Below are positions 1 through 12,888 of a DNA stretch of 64,000 bases, in pieces. Numbering within the stretch: position 1 is the first letter of the stretch; every line of letters begins with the position of its first letter. The notes beneath the pieces are model-generated. The model was not told the origin of the DNA, did not search any database, and saw nothing but the letters and a program-made list of their open reading frames with translations. The stretch spans positions 1,637,131-1,701,130 of the forward strand of contig NC_030381.2 of assembly GCF_001625215.2 (NCBI RefSeq). The letters are read 5' to 3'. Position numbers and translations under genes: made by a program. The stretch is from Daucus carota subsp. sativus. Taxonomy: Eukaryota; Streptophyta; Magnoliopsida; Apiales; Apiaceae.

Positions 1-227
1 TGGGTGTTATATGAATGATCCCCTGCGAACGTGCAAATTGCAATCCTTGTGGATATTAGAAATTTGTACCTTGACCAGGACACTAAAATTAAACATCTGT
101 ATCTTTTTAATAACATATTCAGTTATATGTATAAGGCTATTAGTTTTGTTTTCCTTTCAGTTGATGAGCTACTAGACAATGACTAGTCCATTTGAATTTA
201 TTAGCTCTCTCTCTGCTGTTTTATCAG
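1..227 (+). other. Intron of the PHR1-like gene, entering from the left edge
   Basis: No exon of the MYB-CC gene is recognisable here. The stretch ends in a polypyrimidine-AG acceptor at 226-227, directly before a coding exon, so it is read as intron. The MYB DNA-binding exons expected upstream lie outside the window. Confidence 0.6.
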
Positions 228-1403
228 GGATTCTGAGATTACTGAAACACTGCGGATGCAAATGGAACTTCAAAAGAAATTGCATGAACAACTTGAGGTG
301 TGAACTCATATTTTACATAGAAGTTTTTTTTTCAGTTACAAACACATCCGGGATCATTGCAGAAGTAATTTACTGAATGAATTGAGTACAAGGCTATAAG
401 CTATTAGCAATCTTGCTTCTCAAGCTATATAGTTCTTTCCGAATGTACTTTGATTCTGTTGGGACCTCTGATGCACCCACAAAAAAAAAACTTAAAAGTT
501 AAAGTTTACCCTACAATGTTTGTCATCCTTTTCGACCTTGTAGCACAGGTGCTGGTTTTTGGTTTTCTTCATTGTTGGCTTTTTTAATGAAGAACAGGGT
601 CGTATCATATGAATTAAAAAGTACTCGATTCCTTAATTTATTTAGTAAACTTCTAATACGTAACCAATTACATAATTATTATTATTACATATGTTAAAAA
701 AAAAACTAATCTATGGTCATGTTCTAGTTCTCCGAGTTTCACTTCAATTCTTGCCATTAAATAATTCATGCTAGAGCTAGTGGTTTTAGAGAATTGTGTT
801 TACAATGTGTGTAAGTGATCGGAATGGATTTTCCAAATGGTGGTTAACTTCTTTCTATAATATTTGTACTGTTATTGGAATGATACATAAGTATATAACA
901 TTCATGCTCATCAAGTAATGTTTCCCCTCACCTTATGGAAAAATTCAACACGCCTCTTGTTTTAGTGGCTCTCATCCTCTTAAAAATGTAACTAAGTCTA
1001 GTGTACATTGTTATAGCTGTCATCCCTATTTTGAAATGTCTAAAATTTGCTCTTTCAGATTCAGAAAAATTTGCAGTTGCGGCTAGAAGAACAAGGACGG
1101 TGCTTGAAGATGATGTTTGAAAAGCAACAAGAGTCTGGAACTGACAACCCATCTGCACAGTCAACTGTAGGAATTGGAAACAACCACGCCCAGGATGGAC
1201 CAAAAACAACACATATGCAGCATCAGGTAATAAGGCTTTCCCCAGATGACGTTGATGAGGAGTTGGAAGTAATAGAAGGTGGTTCTGAGAAGTTCAAAGA
1301 TGCAAGGACGGAACCTGAAACTGAAACCTCTAAAGATCCTTGGGCTGATGTTACTGGGGGTTGTGATGTCCAACCAGAAAACCATGTTATACTTATCGAC
1401 TAA
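228..1403 (+). CDS. PHR1-like MYB-CC transcription factor, 3' part (last two exons)
   Basis: This is the C-terminal part of a MYB-CC (G2-like/PHR1-like) transcription factor. Family members bind P1BS-type sites as dimers and many act in phosphate-starvation signalling. Exon 228-297 encodes DSEITETLRMQMELQKKLHE, followed by QLE: the coiled-coil LHEQLE motif that defines MYB-CC proteins. Exon 1059-1403 continues in frame with QLRLEEQG and MMFEKQQE, then an acidic, poorly conserved tail ending ILID and a TAA. The intron is 298-1058 with GT and AG ends. The ATG at 1047 is in the intron and is not a start. The MYB domain is off the left edge, so the exact paralogue (PHR1 or a PHL) cannot be named. 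A role in phosphate signalling is inference from the family. Confidence 0.85.
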
Positions 1404-2239
1404 GTTCATTTTTATTTTCATCCCTTTTGAATTGAAAAGATTTACCTGATATAAGTACCAAAGTTAGTTTTGAACAGTCTGGGAGCTATAAAGCTCAGTC
1501 CTCTTCGTCTTAGACAAGTCGTCTTGGTGGCGTTCATCTTTTTATTTTTGAGTTTTAAGCAAGTTCTCAGTTTTGATTGCTGTATTAGCAGCCTTTTAGG
1601 GTGAAGAGCATGAAGACGAACAGCAATAGTTTGTGTATCCTTGGTTTATTATAGGACATATTGTTAGCTTCCCTTCAAGTATCAATATATAGTCATAGAC
1701 TCATATGAATATCTGAATGATGTTTTCCTATGATTGTGTTTTAACTGCAGTGTGGGAGGCTCTTCACTCTTTCATCTTAAGAATTTCATATAAACATCTT
1801 CATGCAGGAATTATCATACCAAACTGTCATTTATTAACATGAAAGTTTCTGTATGCAGAAGAGATGATGATTTTGTCGCTGATTAGACCCTAATATTTGC
1901 ATGTTCCTGTTAAATTTAATAACGTAGCAGTTGAATTGTCCAGTTCTCACTTGTTTCTTGCTACATTAAAAGGCTTGAACTTGCAATATTTTCTAACAAG
2001 TTGAATATATAGCTGGTCTGCAGATATTTTCTCTAAGCGCTAATTTAAGAGTTAAAATACTTGAAAACTGCTTTTATCTAGCAAGCGGGACTGTTTGGTG
2101 ATGATCTGGGAACAGGAACATGGTACCTGAAGATTACAACATCATTATACAAAGGAGGTCCATAACGTGAAACGTGGCACATTGCAAGTCAGAAATCCAT
2201 GCTTCGGAAGGTACAAGTCCTAAGTTCAGTCTGACAATG
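1404..2239. other. Intergenic, 3' flank of the MYB-CC gene
   Basis: This AT-rich stretch presumably carries the 3'UTR of the MYB-CC gene at its start. I see no open frame, repeat or RNA gene in it. Confidence 0.5.
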
Positions 2240-2930
2240 CCATGGATATGCACTTGCTAATTTTTGAAGATAAGGCAGACTCTTATAGTTCTGAGCTTCA
2301 CTGTGAATTCTGGGAAAACAAACTACTGTATAATCCTATTGGTAGTTCCTCAGAGAAGCTGTTGCTGAATAATCTGACATTAGCTAAGTCTTATATGTTC
2401 TTTACTATTTCACTTGACATGGTGCCTAAGAATCTGTTGGTAAATGCTGTTGGATTTTTGGGGATCAGCAATAGTACTGAGGAGTGTTATTGAGATTGTT
2501 GGAGATTACATTAAGGTCGGCAAGATTTTACAATGGTTAGTAGGATTGGACCTAAAAGCTGATTACCGGAAAGGTCCAATGTCTCCAGATGTATCAAGTG
2601 TCCAATTTCTGCAGGGACTGGTCTGGAGAGTTTATTAGTACTATTAATCAAAAGGTGAGATAGATGTCACTGTGATGTTTGCATTAGGGAGATTAATTTC
2701 TGGAGACTGTTTCTGCAGTGTGCAGGCTTAGAGCTAATGCCAATCAATTTACAAAGGTTTCTCAGGGACCAAGGATCAAGCGAAGGAGATGAGAAGGTGT
2801 TTTTCCATTTCAAAAGTGTTCGTGCTTCTGTTCTTGCTGACACAGTTATATGCAGCGCAAAAAAAGACACAAACGGAATATGAATCAGAACAACAGAAAG
2901 GTTCTGAAATTACACCATATGTAAGTTATA
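2240..2930 (-). pseudogene. Decayed partial copy of the neighbouring LRR receptor-kinase gene
   Basis: Three blocks match the intact LRR-RLK gene at 4657-8427 in the same order and orientation. Bases 2242-2480 resemble 6710-6930 (a mid-ectodomain LRR stretch), 2490-2640 resemble 7040-7175, and 2690-2925 resemble 8205-8440 (the start of the gene, LRR N-cap and signal peptide). Shared runs include CTTCTGTTCTTG and GAGAAGCTGTTG. No kinase part is present, large segments between the blocks are deleted, and no frame stays open across them. It is best read as the remnant of a tandem duplication of the receptor gene, truncated at its 3' end. The divergence suggests an old copy. Confidence 0.85.
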
Positions 2931-4656
2931 TTACTGGAGTTCCTTGTTTAAATATTTTAGCCACATATTTTTACATAAATAAATGATTACAGTCTTATGA
3001 AAATGATCATGAACTTGAATCTGAGGACCTAAACTCAGCATCTTTCTGTTTGTCATCACGATCCTTTTCATTTATCTTCGCTTAAGTTCTGAAGTATGAT
3101 ATCTCTGGGCACTAACACCAGACTATAAGTTCTTAAGTATGATATCTCTTGGCACTAAAACCAGTGTTGCATGATGGTGCCTAAGTGCGGTCGAAAATTT
3201 ATCTAACAAAACCTCGAGATGCTAATTCCAACTATAAATCACAACTCATGCGGTAAGATTATTTAAAATATTCTAATCAATTTACTGGAGAACATATAGA
3301 GAACGAGGAGAATGAAAAAAAAAATAGCACTTTTAAATTTTTGTTTCTTGCGCTTTTTAGGTTCTATTAATTCTCATTTAAAACAATAGCTATATATGTG
3401 TTTGTGTGATATTTGCCAACACTGCTGCCAAGTCTGGCACATTTACATGGTAATGTTTACTTAGTTGCTTGACAAGATCTAGACAAGATTTACTCACAGT
3501 ACTTTGCAAGTCAATAAAGAAAACACTACTTGAAAGTGGTCAAGATAATGTAGTTTATGTAAATGCAGGTTGATGCTGATGGACTAGATGTAATAATGAC
3601 CCCAAGTTTTAACAATGGGATTAGACCACAAGTATATTTAACTATGTCGAGATTTAGTGTTAAGCTATCGGTTCTTCTAAAATCTCCCTCTCACTCGAGA
3701 TCAGAGAGGGGATCATGGCTAGATATATTATATTTTAACATTTAAGCACTGACCACTACTAACAGTTTTATCATGCCCTCAAACTTGAATCTTTTTTGAC
3801 TTTGCAGGCAGATCACGAACTTGCACAAAATTTACAATAGTCTTACATTCCAAAGAATGAACATTGGAAAAAGAAAAATCAGGTGTGTGTATATTATTGT
3901 TGCAGTTAGCCTTACTCTAGGTATGTTTATGTACATTGTATTCATACATGATGAGTTTTTAATATTAGTAACTTATTGAGACAGTTAGCTTGCACATGTA
4001 AACACAGCATTCATGCATACTGTTGGTGTTCCATTGCACATGTAAACACACATCATTCAAGCATATAACACTGGATTTTAGTTTACTTAAAGAAAACAAT
4101 AGATTTACTTTTACGAGTCAGTGGCATCTCCCCGCCCTGTTTATCAGAGATTGAGAGTTCGAATAGAGTGCACGTCGGCATATATACACCAGTTCTTGAT
4201 ATAAACTATCATTATGTTGGAAATAATATTTTCATCTTGTGGACAGTAAACTTTTGTCTGATATCAATAGACTGCGTGTCTGCAGATTACTTGCTCTTTC
4301 TGATAATTTTACTGCAATATAAGATCTTATCCTTTAAATAGTGAAGACTTAGGAGAGTTGCAGGTAGAAGCTAAGCGCAAATTCTGATTGATCTCGGTTA
4401 TTTGTTCTTAACTTGTCACGATTTTTTTTGTTTTAGAGAGTTAGATGATGCAATAAGAGCAATTTGGGCAGCATAAAGTAAAAAATATCTGTATAATAAA
4501 CTTTTCTCTCAGACTGAAACAAAATTAGTACAGGCTAGTATATATGTAATGTGGAACACAAAATTAGAGATCATTATAGAAGCTGGTATGTTAAATGAAC
4601 ATAAGTCGAAAGCTCCATGCTTTCTTAGGTCTAGAACCTGTATCCCCATGCCATCA
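2931..4656. other. Intergenic between the pseudogene and the LRR-RLK gene
   Basis: It holds a short tandem duplication at about 3084-3168: a unit of about 43 bp, twice, sharing AGTATGATATCTCT. A direct repeat of GCACATGTAAACACA lies near 3990-4055. The end near 4657 is presumably the 3'UTR of the LRR-RLK gene. The small frame at 3563-3745 matches nothing I recognise. Confidence 0.5.
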
Positions 4657-7600
4657 TTACTCGCTGTCTAAGAAAATGCCATGGCTTACTCTCTGAAGGC
4701 TTGGTGATTTACTTAGTTTAATCTGACCAAATTTCTCAGGCTCACGAGTTTGAATTCTGGCAGACAGTTCTTGAGCTACAAAACGCATGGTAGGTCTTGA
4801 GTCTGGTGTGGAATGTGTACATGCTACTGCTGCATTTACTGCAAACATCACTTCATCTGCCAATGTGCCGGTGGGAGGCAAAATCCTCTGGTCCAGTACA
4901 TCCTTAAAGTCTAGATCATTTTCCGACATTGTTTTAGTTGATAGAGAAGATATCAACTCTCCAGGATGCTTTCCCATCATAATTTCCAGTGCCACAACTC
5001 CAAAGCTATAAACATCACATTTCTCTGTTACTCGCATACTGAATGCAAGCTCTGCAAAAGGATAAATGTAACATGAGAATGACTGCTAATAAGAATAATA
5101 ACACAGACAAGTCCAGAAAGTCAAAGCAATACCTGGAGCCATGTAGCCATAAGAACCTGCAACACTGGTCCAGTTAGTTGAATCCGTGGTCAACAATCTT
5201 GCTGTGCCAAAATCAGAGAGCCGTGGTTCTAAGTCTGACTCGAGCAAGATATTATTTGGGGAAACATCTCTGTGCACAATAGGTGGAGTACAATCATGGT
5301 GTAAGTAGGAAAGTGCATGACCTAATCCTTGAATGATCCTCAGCCTTGTATCCCAGCCTAGCTCAAAAGCCCCGTCTTCACTATACAGTAAGTTCCCAAT
5401 ACTACCCTTCTCCATGTATTCATAAACCAAGTACAGGCACCCCAACTTGGAGCATGAACCATAGAGCTTGATTATATTCCGGTGCCTAACTTCTGTCAGT
5501 GTTCGTATCTCATTCTCAAAGCTCCACCGATTAATTGCTGGAACATCAGTAGATTGTGGCATGCCGATACGTTTGACAGCTACAGTCTCTCCAGTCAGCA
5601 GAACAGCCTTATACACACTTCCAAAACCTCCTCTCCCAATGCAATACTTCTCATCGAAGTCATCAGTGGCTTTTATGATATCCCTAAAGGTACATCTTCC
5701 TTCTTTTCCCCAAATCAGTGACTCCGAGTTGTCAGTAATATCAGAACTCTTAGAATCATCGTTATGTTGCTTGACTTTCTTATAGAAAACTACATACAGT
5801 GCAATGATTATTGCCAAAACTAAGATGCTGACAACAGGAACAATGACTATAATACGAACCTTGTTACTGGACTTTTCTGCCTTTGCAGTTTTAGTTGTTC
5901 CACTACAAGAGGGCAATCCTGTTGCATTTCCACACAATCCTTTGTTTCCAGTAAAAGCATTCGCCAGTGCCTGCTCGAATACTTTGCCAGAAGGTATTGG
6001 TCCACTCAAGTTATTGTAGGAAACATCAATGAACTGCAAACTAATCATGTCTGATAGCGCATTAGGAATTCTACCTGAGAGGTTGTTATGTGAAAGATTG
6101 AGATTCTCCAATGACGATAGCTTTCCTAAGCTTGGTGGGATGATTCCTGTAAATGAATTGCTACTGAGGTCCAAAACATATTGCAAGTGAGAGAGGCTGC
6201 CAAGTTCAGATGGGATCGCTTCTATAAGACTGTTGTGGCTTAGGTTTAAGCTCAATAAGTTTACACAATTTCCAAAAACTTTTGGTATGCTTCCTCTCAA
6301 TTTATTTGTCGACAAATCAAGATATTGGAGCTTAGTCAAGTTGCCAAGACTCTGAGGGACCTCACCGCTCAGATGATTATTGCTCAAATTGAGGTTGAAC
6401 AATCGACTTAGCTGTCCCAGTTCACTTGGTATGTCACCTGTTAATGCATTTGAATCCAGCTGCAGAACACCCAATTGAGTCAAGTTGCCTAGTTCAGGTG
6501 GAATCTGACCAGAGATCTTGTTTCCTGACATCTGTAAATTTGTGAGCATTTCGAATTTTCCCCACTTGGATGATAGTTCACCTGTAAATTTATTCCAACT
6601 TAGAGACATGAAAACAAGATTTGGATGAACACCAAATGCTTCTGAAATATTGCCATAAAACTGATTTCTTTCCAGGCGGACTCTTGTTAGTCCTGAGCAA
6701 TTTTTCAGGCAATCTGGCAAAGGTCCAGTGAAGTTGTTTCTGTTCACTGTAAATTCAGAGAAAAGAAAACTGCTGCATAATCCTTTTGGTAATTCCCCAG
6801 AGAAGCTGTTGTTGGAAAAGCTAACATTAGCCAAGAAGAGACTGTTTTTTCCTAGGTCACTCGGAATCGAGCCTGAAAACTTGTTGGTAAACAGTGAAAG
6901 TGTCTCTAGATTTTGGAGGTCAGCAATGGTATTGGGCAGCTCTCCATTCAACTGGTTAGTGTTTAGATCAAGAGTTACCAGCGTTGTTAAGTTTCCTATC
7001 TCAGGTGGTATTGTCCCACTGAGCTTGTTGGAAAAGAGATTAATAACCCCAATGTTGGCAAGATTGCCAATTGTTGGTGGGATTGGACCGGTAAGCTGAT
7101 TGGCTGAAAGGTCTAACGCGACCAGATATGCCAAGTTTCCGATCTCTGAAGGGATGGGTCCTGAGAGGCTATTACCATACAAGAAAAGGTAAGATAAATT
7201 TGTCAATTTACCAATTGCGGGAGGAATATATCCGGTTAAGTGATTGTTTTGAAGCTGCAAAGATGTCAATTCAGTCCAGTTAGAAATTAAATCTGGAGAG
7301 AGCTCACCAGAGAGGGAATTCTCAGATAAACCTAGCTCAGATAATTTGGTCAAATTGGAGAAGGACAAAGGCAGGGGCCCAGTAAATGAATTCCCAGCTA
7401 GAGCCAAGTAGGTAAGCTTATTACACTTGCCAAGCTCAGGTGGAACGGTAGAATTCAATTTATTGATTCGGAGATCCAGTTGCTGAAGCTCGCTTAGTTG
7501 ACCAACCGAAGAAGGAATGTTTCCTTCAAATGAATTGTTATACAATTCAAGGATTTGAAGATCAGAAAGCAAACTTATAGCATTTGGAATAAAACCTGAG

Positions 7601-8427
7601 AATTGGTTCCTTCCCAAGCGAAGATCCTTTAGCTTGGATATCTTGGATATATTTGCTGACAGAGCCCCTCGAAATGAATTGTCAGTTAGATTGAGATATT
7701 CAAGATTATCCAGATTGCTGAAGACCATCTCAGGTATAGGACCTGTAAGTAGGTTTGATGACAAATCAAGATAAGTTAGGTTCCTGCAATTAAGTAAGAA
7801 ATCTGGGAATTCTGAGTCAAGCACATTGTAGAAAAAGCTGAGGTGTGTCAGCCGAGGCATCGCAGCAAACTTGGACCAATCTGGAGTTGCCAAGTAGTTT
7901 GACCCCAGGTCCAAGTACCATAACTTTTGAAGCTTACTGACTTGGTATGGAATGGTACCGTTGAGACTGTTGTCATAAAAGCTGAGGTATCTGAGCTCTT
8001 TCAGATTTCCAATCTCTGGCGGTATGCCACCTTCAAAAGTATTGGCACTCAAGTCCAAGTAAGTGATCATAGAGAACCTCGTACCAATAGATGGCAGTGG
8101 ACCATCAAAATGGTTGCTGCTGATATCAAGACGCGTGAGATCTGGAAATGAACTGAAACTGAATAGTGCAACATTCCCGGTGATGTTGGCATCATGAAGA
8201 TTTATCCTGGACACACTTCCTGCAGAGTTGCAGCTAATGCCAGTCCACTTACAGAAGTTTCTGAAGTTGGAGAGGGACCAAGAATCGAGTGAAGAAGACG
8301 AGAAGCTCTCCTTCCATTGCACAAGAGCTTGTGCTTCTGTTCTTGGTGATGCTGTCACATTCAAGAAAAACAAAGACAGCGAAAGAATATGAACTAGAAC
8401 AAACAGAGGTTTTTGAAATGTCCCCAT
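4657..8427 (-). CDS. LRR receptor-like serine/threonine kinase, MIK2-like
   Basis: This encodes a plasma-membrane receptor kinase of 1229 aa. Exon 1 is 8427-5133, exon 2 is 5051-4657, and the intron 5132-5052 falls inside the kinase domain after YGYMAPE. In order it has a signal peptide (about residues 1-27), an LRR N-cap with a Cys pair, a long run of 24-residue plant LRRs (LxxLxLxxNxLxGxIPxxIG), a short Cys motif (GLCGN), a transmembrane helix at about 856-876 and a kinase domain from about 923. The G-loop [14 protein letters not shown] lysine, [11 protein letters not shown] catalytic loop and DFG (DFGTARLL) are intact, so it should be an active RD kinase. The architecture matches the MDIS1-interacting receptor-like kinase 2/At1g35710 group, which senses peptides and wall state. 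The ligand is unknown. A broken duplicate lies 3' of it at 2240-2930. Confidence 0.93.
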
Positions 8428-9669
8428 CTGTAGGTCATATTACAAGTTTTCTGATGCTTAAACCTCTTCTGCTAACATATATACATGTTGCCTACACAGG
8501 AAAAGCAAAAAGACTATTCAGAAGGTATAACTTAAAGTCGAAAATCACTTTAAGCCCCCGACTTGAAGTTTAAACAAACAGGCCCTAAATTCAAGATGAG
8601 ATCAAGAATCTAGTCCTGTGAAAAATGATATGATCATAGGTGGGGGACAAATTTTTCTTTTTTTATTTAAAAAAAGTTTGTAAAGATTCATACCTAATGC
8701 AATGCACTTTGATATAAACAAACCTAAAACCAACCTAGCAATTGGCTGTCACAAAAGATGGAGAGTTGACATTGTGGCCTAAAAGTTATTACAAATATGG
8801 TCAGAGTTAGCATCCTCATAATATTATATTGGTTGGTGTTGTAGCATAAACAAATGCAAATTCCCTTACAAAACACATTACAAAAAGGCTGTATAGTTAG
8901 ATGCACACATGAGCAGAAACTGTATCTAGTGGAGTTAGATTTATATGATAGTGAAATAGACTCCAAATTATAACCTTACATAAAGGACACCTAGAAAATA
9001 ATATTAAACACCCACTACTAGCAGATTATTAGTTAATAAACAGTCATTTGCCTAAAAAAAACAATATCATACTATTACGAAGTTATGACTTGCTTAATCG
9101 AGATAATCTTGAATGAATTCATAGTGGGTAATTAACTTCAAATGGTAATAATTTTATGACAAGATTAGTTTAAAATATTTAATTCAAATGAGGCTCAAGC
9201 ACTTAGCTCTGCAATTATATCAGACCACCTTAGCTAAGGTATTGTGGCCTGCAAATCATGTTCTTTTTCAAAGGAATAAACTTAATAATCCATTTATTAA
9301 ATATTACTTAGTAGTATTAATTTATTGATTATTAATGGCTGCTACTTGATAGAAATCCTGATGTAAGCCATGACTTGGAAGAATCTTTATTTGTTTTGTT
9401 CTGAGATTAATTTCTGCTAAGTTCTTATAGGTGAGGTCTTGTTGGACTTGAGTTTAGAAAGGCTTAGAAAATATATGGAATGTTGTCTTACTCTGAGTTG
9501 TTAGGATTATTTTTCTCACAATTTGCAAACACAATTGTCATATTCTCTGGCCTGTGGAGTCTTCGAATTAAGGAAATAACTGCTTGTGGTCTCGTGGAAA
9601 ACGTAGATTCGTTCTTGATTTTTCAGATGGAAAACATATAATGAGATTTTATTTCACAAGTGATAATAA
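8428..9669. other. LRR-RLK upstream region
   Basis: This AT-rich stretch presumably contains the 5'UTR and promoter of the LRR-RLK gene. I found no clear core-promoter element, open frame or repeat in it. Confidence 0.4.
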
Positions 9670-9818
9670 GGGGCCGTTTAGCTAAACTTAAAAAAAGTGA
9701 TTTATTGCTTAAAGTAAATAAGTAGATTATAAGTGAGAAGTTAATTTAAACTTCTAAGTTATTAGAAGTGTTTGGATACCGTGATTTATAAGTTATTAGA
9801 AGCTAGCCAAACACCCAC
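9670..9818. mobile_element. MITE, GGGCCGTTT family (short copy)
   Basis: It starts GGGGCCGTTTAGCTAAACTT and ends GCCAAACACCCAC, imperfect terminal inverted repeats. Relatives are at 53171-53418 and 57980-58190, which share the internal AAGTGATT/TTATAAGTTATT pattern. No clear target duplication was found. The ends look hAT-like, but the superfamily is inference. Confidence 0.6.
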
Positions 9819-9894
9819 TTTTTATCTCAAAGTTATAGAGGTAGTCCGGCCCAAAGGCCCAATGAGCGTAGGAATAGTTATTTTAAAGGCCTAA

Positions 9895-10291
9895 GAGCAA
9901 CTCCAACGGAACATCTCCCTTACCTATAATCAGCCTACGTGGATAAAAACAGGGGTTTGAGTAAAAATTATTCACTCCAACCCTACTCTCCTTACCTAAA
10001 ATTTTTAGGTGAGAGAAAACAAAACCTTTTCTTTAAGGGATAGATAAGTAAGCCCCTATTTTTTCCGCCTCATCTTCCTCTCTCATTTTCTTTCATTTTT
10101 CATTTTCCCTCCCTTTTTTATATACCCCATCATAGTAAAAGTTCTAATAAAATATTTTTTTTTTCAAATATAGGGATGATTATAGGGAATACCGTTGGAG
10201 GAAAACAAGTTTTTGCTTACCTATATTTTAGGTAATCATTATTTTATTATATTTTAGGGGTTCAAAATAGGTAAGACCATTGGGGTTGCTC
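9895..10291. mobile_element. Tourist-type MITE, GAGCAACTCC family
   Basis: Terminal inverted repeats are GAGCAACTCCAACGG at the left and CCATTGGGGTTGCTC at the right. TAA flanks it on both sides (9892-9894 and 10292-10294), consistent with the 3-bp target duplication of PIF/Harbinger elements. The interior is non-coding and AT-rich. A relative lies at 58198-58512. Confidence 0.75.
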
Positions 10292-10492
10292 TAAAAATGC
10301 AGAATGCGTAAATTTTGGAGATTACCTAATTATTTGTAATAATTCCACAATCTTATTAAAGAGTTTTTTTGTTTATGTTTTCCATTTTTATTTTTCAGTA
10401 GCAAGGTTACTATTTCTATTAATCGGACTCTATTCCAGTTAATCAGGCATGAGGACGAGGTTACCATTCTCGTTAGGACCACGAGAACCAAA

Positions 10493-10632
10493 GACACTCT
10501 AAGCATTTGCAGGAATAATTTACTCATCTCAGTGATCGAAAGTGAATACCCGAAACACACTCTAAGCATTTGCAGGAATGATTTACTCATCTCAGGAATA
10601 ATTTATTCATCTCGGTGATCGAAAGGGAATAC
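10493..10632. repeat. Tandem duplication, unit of about 65 bp
   Basis: The block CACTCTAAGCATTTGCAGGA, followed by ATxATTTACTCATCTCA and GTGATCGAAAG, occurs twice, with a further partial copy of the middle section. There are no terminal inverted repeats. It looks like a local tandem duplication rather than an inserted element. Confidence 0.7.
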
Positions 10633-10998
10633 CAACTATCAATGTTGCTAATTGTAGTTTTGCCAATTTAACAATTTCACCATAATAAACATAAAGTATT
10701 CTATTCGCATGCAAGCATTAAGATCTCCAGTCTAATTATGTTTACTGCAGTTGCATATCAGCAAAAGATAAGTTGCATACGCCATACAATGTGTTTCTTG
10801 CATATTTATCAATTGCACTAAAAGATAGCACACATGTTGCTTAATGCAAACTAAGATCTTTTAGCTATATATATGAACAATCCACCCCAAAAACCTTCTT
10901 ACAATTCTTAAACGACGGACTCAGGTATATGAACTTATTAGACTATAGAAGCATAAAATAAAGGCTCAAAAACCGTTCTGCAAAATTACTTGAATCAA

Positions 10999-12888
10999 TC
11001 AAGCTTCTTCAGGACCACCGCTGTCTAAAGCTTTCTCCAATCTTTTCGCGAAAGGGGTGGAATGCCAGCGTACTTTCTTGTCCTGCATATTGAGAACAGA
11101 CAGAATTAGCACACATGCCTGTAAATGGATAGCCGTAAGTAGTCAGTACATATATATACCTCTCTGTACTTGCTGGTTGTGTTTGGTATGCCTTTATAGG
11201 AAGTAGGAGAACCAGAATTCTTCTTTTTACAAGAAGTAGCAGAGCCACAATCCTCGACTTCATTCTCATGTTTCCAATAGGTTCCCACAGTGCCTATAAT
11301 AGGCATATCATCAGGGTTTCGTCTTGGTGACTTTCTAGGCGAGGGCGATGCTGAAAAAAGCTTGACCTCCTCTTGTGTCCACGCACCTAATATTGGTCTG
11401 TCTTCTATGTTCCTAACTGAAGGTGATCCTCGGGAGATACTATTCTTAGTTTCCTCACCTGATCTGGTCTTTATATCAGGTGAAACCAGCCAATTCGAGA
11501 GGCTAGATTCGATACCTGAATCATTACTTTGATTCTCAGTTGGATGATCTGACGAAGGCTTACAACTAGATAATGACTCTTTGGTTTTTGGTCCAGAACT
11601 AAATGAAATACGAGGTGCTTCCCCATCTGCAGCCAAATTCTCCTTCTCTTGTGCCTTCATTGGTTGCAACCCCTTTGAATTTGCAGCTTTCCATTGATTA
11701 AGAATCTCAACTGGACTCATCACATTCTCAGAATATCCAGAACAAACCACAGGACTATTCACCTCTTGCACTTCCGCTCCCGTCAGTGACATGTCTGTTC
11801 TCGATTCCAAAGGACTATTTACCTCTTGCAAATCCACTCCTGTCAGTGACATGTCTTTTATCGACTCCAATGATGCAGTTGTAATAGCCTCCGACCAAAC
11901 TTCTTCACATAACATACCCTCACCATCACTCTTAATATCATAATCATCATCTGTGTCACTTACAACACTACCCTCATATTCGGAATCTATAGCATCATCA
12001 TCAGTATCCCCACAATTTTGATACCTATTGTTCTGGGGGTAGGATATAACCTCGGAAATAGTAGCATCACCCACAGAAAACGTTATAGATTCACTCGAAT
12101 CACCGATACCCTCTTCAGTCTTTCCCCGATCATCAACCACATTGTTCTTAGGGTAAGATCCAACCTCGGAAATAGTAGTATCACCCAGTGAAAATGTTAT
12201 AGAATCACTTGAATCACCAATACCCTCTTCATTCTCCCCCTCATCATCAACCACGTTGTTGCTCTCCACTAGTGAATCAGTACTTCCACAAAAAGGAACA
12301 TGCTCAAAGGTCTCAACATTCGAGTCAAACGTAACCCTCTTCTGCCTAATCAAGCTCAATTGACTCTCCATACACTTCTCACTGCATTAAAAATAACACC
12401 ATAGAAAAATCACAAAACCGAGCTTTTCCTAAACCTCAACTTTTTTCCAAAACCGTAATAAAACTCCAAACATTCCAATTTCATCATCTTCACACACACA
12501 CACACACAAAGAAACAAGAAAAGAAAAAAAAATCTACCTCGATTCTGCAACTAAATTAGTCCCCTTTCCGGGGGCACGCACTACTTGATCACCACTAGTA
12601 ACATTACCTCCATCTATCTACAAAACCAAAAAGGCAAAACCCATTATAAAACTTTCCACAATCAAAACCAAACAAAATTTCAACTTACATAAAAAATCAA
12701 CACAAAATTTCAAGAACGCACACATTAGTACATTACAAACAAAAAAAACAACATTACATTCCATCAACAAGACAGACGAATTCCACAAAAGGGTCATCAG
12801 AAAAACTCACTTTCCGACGAGGGCTCCCGGAATTGCTCCGCTTCCGACGCTTAGAACTCAAGAACCACCCAAGAAAGCAGCCCCCCAT
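10999..12888 (-). CDS. JASON: JASON-like protein
   Basis: This is a homologue of Arabidopsis JASON, which organises the cytoplasmic organelle band and keeps spindles apart at male meiosis II; loss gives unreduced pollen. The four-exon model is 12888-12811, 12617-12538, 12381-11160 and 11082-10999, giving 487 aa in frame. Family signatures are the N-terminal MGGCFLGWFLSSKRRKRS, the RVTFDSNVETFEHVP block and the C-terminal KVRWHSTPFAKRLEKAL. The middle is acidic and low in conservation. It contains two tandem protein duplications, a 38-residue unit at residues 94-131 and 132-169 and a 20-residue unit at 224-243 and 244-263. The start is chosen because the first exon encodes the conserved N-terminus; the ATG at 12371 is internal. 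A (CA)n tract lies in intron 2. Confidence 0.88.
12489..12509. repeat. (CA)n microsatellite in an intron of the JASON-like gene
   Basis: About ten CA dinucleotides in a row, in the second intron, between exons 12617-12538 and 12381-11160. Confidence 0.9.

Noticed and set aside
928-1421. Minus-strand frames of 94 and 86 aa
   Set aside because: They are antisense shadows of the MYB-CC last exon with no recognisable domain.
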